Shown here in pieces: positions 15,141-22,624 of a stretch of DNA of 64,000 bases. Both the position numbers and the translations under genes were made by a program. The notes under the pieces are model-generated. The model had not been told where the DNA came from. It saw only the letters and a program-made list of their open reading frames with translations, and made no database searches. Origin of the DNA: Kribbella pittospori (lineage in GTDB: Bacteria > Actinomycetota > Actinomycetes > Propionibacteriales > Kribbellaceae); assembly GCF_004331465.1 (NCBI RefSeq), contig NZ_SJKB01000016.1, positions 1-64,000 of the forward strand, read 5' to 3'. Positions within the stretch are counted from its first letter, which is position 1. Every line of letters begins with the position of its first letter.

Positions 15141-18133
15141 GAGCCAACTCCAGTCCCGGACGTCCCGGTGCCCGTCGGGTCGGCTCCGGGCTCGGGCCTC
15201 CCGCCGGTGGACGGGCCAGCTCCAGGCGCGGGTGTCCTGGTGGTGGACGGGTCGGCTCCGGGCGCGGGCGTCGCGGAGGTCGGCGGACCGCCTGCAGGTC
15301 CGGGTGTGCTGCTGGTGGTCGGGGTGGCTGCGGGAGGGGATTTGCCGATGGCGGACGGGTTGTAGGCGCTGGCTGAGCCGGACTTCGCTGGGCCGGTTGA
15401 GAGTTCGACTAGTTCGGTTAGGTCTGCGTCGGAGAGCTCGCTTAGCCAGGCTTCGCCTGAGCCGACTACCGCATCCGCGAGATCGCGTTTGGCTGCGATG
15501 ACTGTGGAGATCCGGTCTTCCAGGGTGTTCTCAGTGACGAGTCGGTGGACCTGCACGGGCCGATCCTGGCCGATGCGGTAGGCGCGGTCTGTCGCCTGGT
15601 CCTCGACGGCCGGGTTCCACCAGCGGTCGTAGTGGACGACGTGCGTCGCCTGGGTGAGCGTCAGCCCGACGCCGCCGGCCTTCAGCGACAGCAGGAACAC
15701 CTGTGCCTCGCCGGCCTGGAACTGCTGGACCATCTGCTCGCGCTTCCGCACCCCGATCCCGCCGTGCAGGAACAGCGTCCGGACGCGGCGCGCCGCCAGA
15801 TGTGCCTCGATCAGCCGGCACATCTCGACGTACTGGCTGAAGATCAGCACTGATTCGCCTTCGGCCAGGATCACATCGAGCAGTTCGTCGAGCGCGGCGA
15901 GCTTGCCTGAACGGCGCTCCAGCGGTCCGGGCTCGTGCAGGAACTGGGCGGGGTGGTTGCAGACCTGCTTCAACTGCGTCAGCAGGCTGAGCACGAGACC
16001 GCGTCGCGCGATCCCCTCCGCGGACTCGATCTTGGCGAGCGTCTCCTTCGCGACGGCCTGGTACAGCGTGGCCTGCTCGGTCGTGAGCGGTACGACGACG
16101 TCGTGCTCGGTCTTCTGCGGCAACTCCGGCGCGATCCCGGGGTCGCTCTTGCGCCGCCGCAGCAGGAACGGCCGCGTCACTCGGGCGAGCCGCGCGGTCG
16201 CTTCCTCGTCGTGATACCGCTCCACCGGTACGGCGACGTCGTGGCGGAACCGGTCGAGCGTGCCGAGCAACCCCGGCGCGGCCCAGTCCAGGATCGACCA
16301 CAACTCCGACAACCGGTTCTCCACCGGCGTCCCGGTCAACGCGATCCTGGTTGCTGACGGCAACGTTCTGAGCGATCGCGCGGTCCGCGACAGTGGGTTC
16401 TTCGCATGCTGCGCCTCGTCCGCGACCGCCAGTCCCCAGAACACCTCACCGAGCACTCGGTGGTCCTGTCGCACCACGCCGTACGTCGTGAGCACCACCT
16501 CATCCGGTGCGAGGTCGCTCAGACTCCGTCCAGTGCCGTGATACCGCCGGGTCGTCACGTCCGGTGCGAACCGGGCGAACTCCCGCTCCCACGTCCCGAG
16601 CAGCGTCGACGGACAGACCACCAACGTCGGTCCGCGACCACGCCCGAGAAGCTGGAGGTGCAACGCGATCACTTGGATCGTCTTGCCCAACCCCATGTCG
16701 TCGGCGAGGCAACCGCCCAGACTGAGATCCGCGAGATGCGCCATCCACGCCACACCGCGCCGCTGGTAGTCGCGCAACGTCGCCTGCAACCCGGCCGGCT
16801 CCTCGAACGGCGCAGGCTCCTCGGCCGTCCGCAACCGCGCGAGCATCGAGGCCAGCGACCCGTTCGCGTCGAACGCAACGAGCTCACCGTCCACCTCGAT
16901 CGTCCCGGTCAGCGCAGCTCCGAGCGCTTCGGCTCCGGTGAGTTTGCGAGTCCCACCACGCCGCAGCTTCTGGACCAGGTCGTGATCGACCCGGACCCAC
17001 CGCCCACGCATCCGGATCATCGGCCGCTTGGCCTCCGCGAGCGCCGCAACCTCCTGCTCGGTCAGCTCCTGCCCGTCAAGCGTCGGCCGCCATCGGAACG
17101 CGACCAGATCGGTCAAGCTGAAGTCGGGCCCGGTCACCGCTCCGGGCGTCGGCGTCGCGACCGTCCCGCGCACAGCCAGCTCGCCTGCGAACAGCTCGGT
17201 CGGCCAGAGCACCTCGATCCCAGCGCCCTCCAACGCCGTACTGCCCTCGGTCAACTCCTCCAGCGCCTCGTCGTCGATCCCGACCTCCGCTGGGGCCGCG
17301 TCCCGCAACGCAGCACCCAACGGCGGCCAGACCCGAGCACCGCGCCGCAACGCCAGCAGCAGATCGGTCTCCGCACGCTCCCCAAGAGCAGCCAGCACAG
17401 CTGCTGGCGCACTCCACACGTCCGACACATCCATCAGCAGGCTCGGATCCACACCACTGCGCAGCTGCAGCACAGCGCGGAACTCCTCGGCCGACTCCGA
17501 AGGCGGCTCGATCCGCAGCACCAGACGCGCCCCGGCCTCCTCGCTCAGCGCGGTCTCGTCCAACCAGGACGTCGCTCCGGTCACCTCCACCGGATCAACA
17601 CCAGCAAAGGCCGCCGCACCAGGACGTACCGCGACCGCCGCGGCCGACGTCCGCACGACGGTGTCCGCCAGCGCGTCCCAGAACGACCGCACCAGCGGCT
17701 CCGGATCGACCAACCGCACCGGCCGCGTCCCCTCGATCGGCAACGCATGCCCGTACGGCGGCATCGCGGCACTAAGGTTCCGCAACCAGCCCCGGTCCAG
17801 CGGATCCAGCGGCGCCACCCGCCAAGCGCCGTACCCACTCGGGCTTCGATCCGGGACGAGTCGGCCGCGCGCGATCAACCCCATCCCCGCGAACGCCGCA
17901 GCCCGCCACGCCTCCCAGCTGACCGAACCCTCGAGCGGCCGACCGATCCACTCGAGCACCTCGCCGATACTCAGCAGGCGAGCCGGCACGGTGGTACGCC
18001 GAACCTGGGATCCCTTCGGCAAGACCAGATCCACGGTCCCGTCGGCCGTCTCACCCGTCGCCGAGAGGTCGCCGTACAACGCCAGCCGGCCCGCACGCGG
18101 CGGGTCGGCGGGGACGAAGACGGCATCGAACAT
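15137..18133 (-). CDS. SNF2-family DEAD/DEAH helicase-like ATPase
   Basis: A 998-aa ATPase starting at the ATG at 18133 (MFDAVFVPADPP); longer frames run into a non-coding leader. An N-terminal SNF2-associated region (about 1-440) precedes the motor: motif I DDMGLGKT (478-485), DEAQ box (572-575), motif III LTGTPVENR (599-607). The C-terminal lobe has GGVGLTLTQATHVVHYDRWW and DRAYRIGQ. It should translocate on double-stranded DNA and remodel protein-DNA contacts. The last 60 residues are a Pro/Gly/Thr/Ala repeat tail (PAPGADPST-like units), which is unusual. It is translationally coupled to the SWIM gene. A DnaA-box-like CTGTGGACAA lies upstream near 18185. Confidence 0.93.
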   Translation of the reverse strand: MFDAVFVPADPPRAGRLALYGDLSATGETADGTVDLVLPKGSQVRRTTVPARLLSIGEVLEWIGRPLEGSVSWEAWRAAAFAGMGLIARGRLVPDRSPSGYGAWRVAPLDPLDRGWLRNLSAAMPPYGHALPIEGTRPVRLVDPEPLVRSFWDALADTVVRTSAAAVAVRPGAAAFAGVDPVEVTGATSWLDETALSEEAGARLVLRIEPPSESAEEFRAVLQLRSGVDPSLLMDVSDVWSAPAAVLAALGERAETDLLLALRRGARVWPPLGAALRDAAPAEVGIDDEALEELTEGSTALEGAGIEVLWPTELFAGELAVRGTVATPTPGAVTGPDFSLTDLVAFRWRPTLDGQELTEQEVAALAEAKRPMIRMRGRWVRVDHDLVQKLRRGGTRKLTGAEALGAALTGTIEVDGELVAFDANGSLASMLARLRTAEEPAPFEEPAGLQATLRDYQRRGVAWMAHLADLSLGGCLADDMGLGKTIQVIALHLQLLGRGRGPTLVVCPSTLLGTWEREFARFAPDVTTRRYHGTGRSLSDLAPDEVVLTTYGVVRQDHRVLGEVFWGLAVADEAQHAKNPLSRTARSLRTLPSATRIALTGTPVENRLSELWSILDWAAPGLLGTLDRFRHDVAVPVERYHDEEATARLARVTRPFLLRRRKSDPGIAPELPQKTEHDVVVPLTTEQATLYQAVAKETLAKIESAEGIARRGLVLSLLTQLKQVCNHPAQFLHEPGPLERRSGKLAALDELLDVILAEGESVLIFSQYVEMCRLIEAHLAARRVRTLFLHGGIGVRKREQMVQQFQAGEAQVFLLSLKAGGVGLTLTQATHVVHYDRWWNPAVEDQATDRAYRIGQDRPVQVHRLVTENTLEDRISTVIAAKRDLADAVVGSGEAWLSELSDADLTELVELSTGPAKSGSASAYNPSAIGKSPPAATPTTSSTPGPAGGPPTSATPAPGADPSTTRTPAPGAGPSTGGRPEPGADPTGTGTSGTGVGS

Positions 18134-18263
18134 GCCCTGCACAGTACGCCGGACCACCGACAACTTTCCGCCCGTCGCCGACGGCCTGTGGACAACCTCC
18201 GGAGTTGACCTGAACCAACGTTGAGGTTGCAGGCTCGGAGTCATCCAGAGCGAAGGAGTGAGC

Positions 18264-19247
18264 ATGCGTGCAGCAGTGGTGACCGAGTTCGGCGGGCCTG
18301 AGGTGATCAGGACCCAGGACTGGCCGGATCCGGTGCCGGCGGCCGGTCAGGTGCTGGTCGAGGTCGAGGTGGCCGACGTGATCTTCGTCGAGACCGCGAT
18401 CCGGCGTGGCCAGCACAGTCAGTTCTTCGACGTCACCCCGCCGTATGTCCCAGGCGGTTCGCTGGGCGGTCGAGTGCGGGCGGTCGGTCCGGAACTCAGC
18501 GAAGACTGGATCGGCAAGACGGTGGTCGGCCGTGCGGTCGGCTTCGGCGCCCACGCCGAGCTTGCGCTCGCAGCCACAGACGGTCTGGTCAAGACGCCTG
18601 CCGGACTCAACCTGGAGACCGCGGTCGGAGTCTTCGGCGACGGCTTCACCGCTCTGATGCTGGAGGAGCTCGCACCGCCGATGCAGGGCAAGGAGGTGCT
18701 GGTCACCGCATCCGCGGGTGGGATGGGCCTGCTGCTGACCCAACTAGCGCACAAGGCCGGCGCACATGTCGTCGCAGCGGCCCGCGGTCAGGCGAAGCTC
18801 GACCTCAGCAAGGCGCAGGGTGCCGACGTGGTGGTCGACTACTCCAAGCCCGGCTGGGACAAGTTGGTCCTCGATGCAACGAACGGCGCGGACATCGTGT
18901 TCGAAGGCGCCGGCGGTGAGCTCGGCTCGACCGCCTTCACGGTCGTCAAGGACGGCGGCTGGTTCTCCGCACACGGCGCCCCGAGCGGCGGCTTCGCGAC
19001 GTACGACGCCGCCGAGGCGGAGCGCCGGGGCATCACGGTGAAGGGGATCGTCGATCTACGTGCCGACTCGACCACGACGACGGTCACCGGTGCAGATGTG
19101 CTCGCTCGAGCCGTAGCCGGAGACCTCGTGCCCGTGATCGACCAGGTCTACGACCTCGACCATGTGGCTGACGCCCACACTGCCCTGGAGCAGCGCACGC
19201 TCCTGGGCAAGGCCCTGATCCGAGTGGCTCAGTCGCCGACCGGCTGA
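18264..19247 (+). CDS. Zinc-independent quinone oxidoreductase (MDR family)
   Basis: A 327-aa NADPH-dependent reductase. The start is the ATG at 18264, 5 bp after GGAG; a GTG 6 bp earlier overlaps the ribosome site. The N-terminal GroES-like domain begins MRAAVVTEFGGPEV and lacks the catalytic-zinc Cys/His set. The Rossmann domain has TASAGGMGLLLTQLAHKAG (the AxxGxxG NADPH motif) at about 150-168. It should reduce quinones or enones. It converges with the diguanylate cyclase gene, and their 3' ends overlap by 19 bp. Confidence 0.9.
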   Translation: MRAAVVTEFGGPEVIRTQDWPDPVPAAGQVLVEVEVADVIFVETAIRRGQHSQFFDVTPPYVPGGSLGGRVRAVGPELSEDWIGKTVVGRAVGFGAHAELALAATDGLVKTPAGLNLETAVGVFGDGFTALMLEELAPPMQGKEVLVTASAGGMGLLLTQLAHKAGAHVVAAARGQAKLDLSKAQGADVVVDYSKPGWDKLVLDATNGADIVFEGAGGELGSTAFTVVKDGGWFSAHGAPSGGFATYDAAEAERRGITVKGIVDLRADSTTTTVTGADVLARAVAGDLVPVIDQVYDLDHVADAHTALEQRTLLGKALIRVAQSPTG

Positions 19248-20563
19248 TCGGTGTGGTCGGTCACCGCAGGCGGGTTCGGGCGGGCCGCGACGATCCGGTT
19301 GCGCCCATCCCGCTTCGCGGTGAGTAGCGCGTTGTCGGCGGCCAGCACCAGCTGGTCCATCGTGGCGGCCACCTCCGGGTACACCGCTGCGCCGAACGAC
19401 GCCGGAACTCCGCTGATCACTGCGGTGGTGTCCGTGCTGGTGTCCACTGACACGCTCAGCGTGCTGAGCCGGTCCCGGATCCGCTCGGCCACCTCGAGCA
19501 CCTCAGTCTCCGTGGCTCCCGGCAGCAGCACAGCCAGCTCGTCTCCGCCGACCCGCGCGACCAGATCACCCTGCCGGACCTCCGCACGTACGCTCTCGCC
19601 GACCGCACGCAGCGCCTGATCTCCGGCGGGGTGGCCGTAGGTGTCGTTGATCTCCTTGAACCGGTCCAGGTCCAGCATCAGCAGACCGACCGTACTGCGC
19701 ATGGTCTCGGCCCGCGCCAGCTCCGTCGGCACCGCGTTGGCCCAGTACGCCGGAGTCGCCAGACCAGTCTTCACGTCCGTCCCAGCAGCGCGCTGGAACT
19801 GCGGCAGCAGCAGATCGCGGTGCAGTGCGAGCACCGTCACCATCAAGATCGGCACCACCCATGGGTACGACGCCTGCAGTCCGGCAACTGCCACACCGAG
19901 GCCTAGACCGGCCACCACTACGAGCTGATCCGATAGGTCACCCAGCGCGCTACGGGCGGTGGCGTCGGGGGAGGAGAGCAGGATCGCACCGATCACCAGC
20001 GCGAAGTTCACCAGCCACCACGTGGTCGCAGCGGCCACCACGACCAGCAGGGTCCACGGACCGGTCGGCACTCGCGGCTCGTTCAGCAGACCGCCGGCGC
20101 GGAGCACTGCGGCTGCGGCTCCACTGGCGAGGATGAACGTGCTGGCCGAGAACACCTTGCGGTGCGCGATCGTCCGTCCGTAGACGCGGAGCCACGAGTA
20201 CCCGTACGACACCACGACGAGGGCGACGACCAGGCTCAGCGGGAGCAGCAACAGGCCGGCGAACACCCACAGGCTCTTCAGGTTGGTGTACGGCGAAGTG
20301 TTCGCCGCCATCTCGCGTCGGCGCTCGATTCCGCGGGCAGACTCCAGGTGAAGCACCGAGGCGACCGCCAGTACCGCGAAGGCGACCCACTCGGTCGGCC
20401 TGACGCCGGTCCGGGCGCCGGAGACCGTCGAGGCCACAGCCAAGGCGGTGATGACGACTGCAACGGCCTCGACGCCGAGCACGTAGCTCAGTGCCGGGCG
20501 CGGCAACGACCAGAGCTTCCATCGGCGGGGTGGCACCCACTTGCTCCGACCGATCAGAATCAT
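19229..20563 (-). CDS. Membrane diguanylate cyclase (GGDEF domain)
   Basis: A 444-aa protein that should make the second messenger c-di-GMP from GTP. Six or seven transmembrane helices fill residues about 25-250 and form a sensor of MASE type. The GGDEF domain spans about 265-425: metal Asp in LMLDLDRFKEIND, signature GGDEL at 339-343 (Leu replaces Phe, often tolerated), and an inhibitory I-site RQGD at 330-333 with the right 5-residue spacing, so product feedback is likely. Start ATG at 20563. The gene runs divergently from the repeat peptide gene, across a 119-bp gap. Confidence 0.92.
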   Translation of the reverse strand: MILIGRSKWVPPRRWKLWSLPRPALSYVLGVEAVAVVITALAVASTVSGARTGVRPTEWVAFAVLAVASVLHLESARGIERRREMAANTSPYTNLKSLWVFAGLLLLPLSLVVALVVVSYGYSWLRVYGRTIAHRKVFSASTFILASGAAAAVLRAGGLLNEPRVPTGPWTLLVVVAAATTWWLVNFALVIGAILLSSPDATARSALGDLSDQLVVVAGLGLGVAVAGLQASYPWVVPILMVTVLALHRDLLLPQFQRAAGTDVKTGLATPAYWANAVPTELARAETMRSTVGLLMLDLDRFKEINDTYGHPAGDQALRAVGESVRAEVRQGDLVARVGGDELAVLLPGATETEVLEVAERIRDRLSTLSVSVDTSTDTTAVISGVPASFGAAVYPEVAATMDQLVLAADNALLTAKRDGRNRIVAARPNPPAVTDHTDQPVGD

Positions 20564-20590
20564 GGTGGCCTCACACGGATAGACCTGAAC

Positions 20591-20675
20591 GGTTATTCCT
20601 GAATAGTAACTGCCTGTTCACGCGAGGTCATCCCCGACCCGCAGTTATTCCATCTGACGGATGGCGAAGGAAGGA
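20591..20675 (+). promoter_or_regulatory. Upstream region and strong ribosome site of the NEW-repeat peptide
   Basis: The GGDEF start (20563) and the peptide start (20683) are 119 bp apart. GTTATTCC occurs twice as a direct repeat (20593-20600 and 20644-20651). The first copy is part of a short inverted repeat ATTCCTGAAT (20596-20605). The purine-rich GAAGGAAGGA (20666-20675), 7 bp before the ATG, is one of the best ribosome sites in the window and argues that the short gene is really translated. No clear -35/-10 pair is assigned. Confidence 0.5.
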
Positions 20676-20682
20676 CAGCACC

Positions 20683-20880
20683 ATGTCGAAGATCAGCACC
20701 GGGAACGAGTGGCTGCACGGCGGCAACGAGTGGTTCACCGGGGGCGGCAACGAGTGGTTCCGCGGGGGGAACGAGTGGCTGCACGGCGGGAACGAATGGT
20801 TCACGCAGGGTGGCAACGAGTGGCTGCACCGGCCGGGCGGATCCGGCAACGAATGGTTCACCACCGGCAACGAGTGGTGA
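20683..20880 (+). CDS. 65-aa repeat peptide with eight Asn-Glu-Trp motifs
   Basis: After a 7-residue start (MSKISTG) the peptide is eight copies of Asn-Glu-Trp, at residues 8, 15, 23, 30, 37, 45, 56 and 63. They are joined by short Gly-rich linkers: LHGG, FTGGG, FRGG, LHGG, FTQGG, LHRPGGSG, FTTG. Every NEW except the last is followed by Leu or Phe and then His, Thr or Arg, and the protein stops right after the eighth. It has no Cys, signal peptide or membrane segment. The repeats are also visible as DNA (aacgagtgg, twice aacgaatgg). A strong ribosome site precedes it. I know no family with this sequence. Options are a multi-core RiPP precursor with Trp/Glu/Asn crosslinks, a metal- or carbohydrate-binding repeat peptide, or a structural peptide. 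No RiPP-modifying enzyme is adjacent. Confidence 0.72.
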   Translation: MSKISTGNEWLHGGNEWFTGGGNEWFRGGNEWLHGGNEWFTQGGNEWLHRPGGSGNEWFTTGNEW

Positions 20881-20960
20881 TTCCCGCGACCTGACCGAAA
20901 TTTCTTAACCGATATTTTACGGAGCCGGTCCGGAGGTATTTCCCCTGATTCTCCGGCGGC

Positions 20961-22205
20961 TCATCCGGCACCCATTTCCATGACGCCGGACCGGGAACGG
21001 CGGGCGCGTGCCCAGGCGGCGCCCGCCACCGCGGCTGCGACGGCTCCCGCGGTGCCCATGACGCCCAGCGCGACCGACGGTGAGGACTGATCCGCGACCA
21101 GTCCCGCGAGCAGGATTCCGATCCCCTGGCTGCTCTTCAGAGCGGTGCTCGCGACGCCGAAGGCCTGACCACGCTGGGCGTCCGGCACCGCTTGGACGAA
21201 CGCCGCACTGGTCGGCAGATGATAGGCCGACGCCATGCCCGACACCGCCCACAACACGACAGTGGGCAGCAGACCTGGCGCCATGAAGCACGCGATCAGC
21301 GGCACACAGGCCAGCACGGCCAGCGGCCCGAGAAGCCGCATGCGTTTGTCCGGCTCCCACAAAGTGATGAGCCACATGCCTGCGACAGCGCCGGCCGGGC
21401 TGGCAGCCAGCAGCAGACCGGCTGCCTTCGGCCCACCGCCGATCTCGTTCGCATACGGGACTGCCAGGCCCTCCACTGTCACGTAGAAGCCGGCGATCGT
21501 GGCCAGGATGACCAGTGCGCGGAGCTTCGGCGTACGTATGACGAGTGAGAAGCCCGCAGTCATGTCCTTGAAGTAGCTGCCGTGTGACTCGTCTGCAGCA
21601 CGCGGCGGCGCCGGACGACGTCGTACGCCGACAGTGATGAGTACTGCGGACAGTAAGAAGGTGGCGGAGTCCAGGAGCAGCCCACCGGACGTTCCGACAG
21701 CTACGACGATCACACCGCCGGTGCCGAAGCCGAGGACCTGGCTGAACTGGACGACCATGTCGTTGGCGGCCTTGCCCAGCACGTAATGATCGCCCGGCAG
21801 TACGGCGGGGAGCGTGGCAGCTCGTGCGGCGTTGAACGGTGACCCGAATGCTTGCAGTCCGAGCAGGAGCAGGATCACCACCAGTAACGGCAACGCCTTC
21901 ACCGCCATCGCCGCAACCAGGACTGCGCGAGCCAGGTCGGTGACGATCATCACAGTACGGCGGGGATACCGATCGGCGAATCCGGCCAGCAACGGACCGA
22001 ACAGCAGGTCGGGGATGTAGGTCAGGGCATAGGTGAGTGCGGTCAGCCCGGCGGACTCGGTGCGGTCGAAAACCAGCACAGACAGGGCAACGCGGGCCAG
22101 CTGGTCGCCTGCGACGGACAGTACGCCGGCCAGGAACAGGGCCCTGAACTCCGCATGTCCGAACACATCGCGCCAGCGCGCGCGTTCGATCACCCCGCCC
22201 TCCAT
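20961..22205 (-). CDS. MFS transporter
   Basis: A 414-aa membrane protein with about 12 hydrophobic helices and the MFS motif A between helices 2 and 3 (GFADRYPRRTVM). The layout fits the enterobactin-exporter/macrolide-efflux subgroup (WRDVFGHAEFRALFLAGVLS start). It probably exports a small molecule by proton antiport; substrate unknown. I took the ATG at 22205 over an upstream frame extension to 22304 because the family start begins just after it. It converges on the NEW-repeat peptide gene, 80 bp from its stop, so the two are neighbours but not an operon. Confidence 0.9.
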   Translation of the reverse strand: MEGGVIERARWRDVFGHAEFRALFLAGVLSVAGDQLARVALSVLVFDRTESAGLTALTYALTYIPDLLFGPLLAGFADRYPRRTVMIVTDLARAVLVAAMAVKALPLLVVILLLLGLQAFGSPFNAARAATLPAVLPGDHYVLGKAANDMVVQFSQVLGFGTGGVIVVAVGTSGGLLLDSATFLLSAVLITVGVRRRPAPPRAADESHGSYFKDMTAGFSLVIRTPKLRALVILATIAGFYVTVEGLAVPYANEIGGGPKAAGLLLAASPAGAVAGMWLITLWEPDKRMRLLGPLAVLACVPLIACFMAPGLLPTVVLWAVSGMASAYHLPTSAAFVQAVPDAQRGQAFGVASTALKSSQGIGILLAGLVADQSSPSVALGVMGTAGAVAAAVAGAAWARARRSRSGVMEMGAG

Positions 22206-22370
22206 ACCTACGACCCTAACCACAATCCGTTGCGTGACACCTGCCGCCTGTAACTGAAAGGGTTTCCCTGCACCGGGTGCGGCCTGGGTCAATGGTTTGA
22301 TCACGGCGCATCAGTGCCAGATCGTGATCCCGGTGGCGCAGCGTTTGGATGAACGTTCTACTCTGGAGAC

Positions 22371-22568
22371 CTCCGGTACCGGGGTCTGGGCGGGGCGGCC
22401 CCGACCCTGGTACCGGAGCTCTTCTTGTGCGGACCCTCTGGGGTCCCGAGTCGCCCGGCGGAAACTGTCGGTGGCGACCGGTAGCGTTCTTCTTGCCAGG
22501 GGCGGCTCCAGGACGTGCTTCCTTCTCCTTCACCAGGCCATGTAGCGCGTCCGCTCTCCGCCCCTGGC
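22371..22568 (+). ncRNA. Hairpin-rich non-coding stretch, candidate structured RNA
   Basis: The 419-bp gap between the MFS gene and the RING gene has no convincing ORF but four successive foldbacks. They are CTCCGGTACC (22371-22380) with GGTACCGGAG (22409-22418); GGACCC (22431-22436) with GGGTCC (22441-22446); GTCGCC (22450-22455) with GGCGAC (22473-22478); and GCCAGGGGCGG (22495-22505) with CCGCCCCTGGC (22558-22568), the last with an inner GGACG/CGTCC pair. Single-stranded parts carry TTCTTCTTG twice and CTTCTCCTT, which could pair with ribosome sites. It could be a small RNA or a leader of the RING gene, whose start is 57 bp further on. Strand is not certain. Confidence 0.4.
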
Positions 22569-22624
22569 CTTGTCATCCATGACGCCGAGACATGACCAGA
22601 CGCCCAGCCAGCGGGGAGGCCGCG

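Noticed and set aside
16406..18208. A 600-codon open frame on the plus strand opposite the SNF2 gene
   Set aside because: It is Arg/Pro/His-rich with no recognisable domain and lies wholly antisense to a gene with all helicase motifs; this is the usual GC-rich shadow.
20593..20880. Minus-strand frames across the NEW-repeat gene (PLVPPAEPLVAA-like repeats)
   Set aside because: They exist only because the DNA repeats; the plus strand has the strong ribosome site and a stop right after the last repeat.
22216..22533. A 105-aa minus-strand protein inside the hairpin-rich gap
   Set aside because: The frame crosses all the inverted repeats and is Pro/Gly/Arg-rich without a family match; it is better read as a non-coding structured region.
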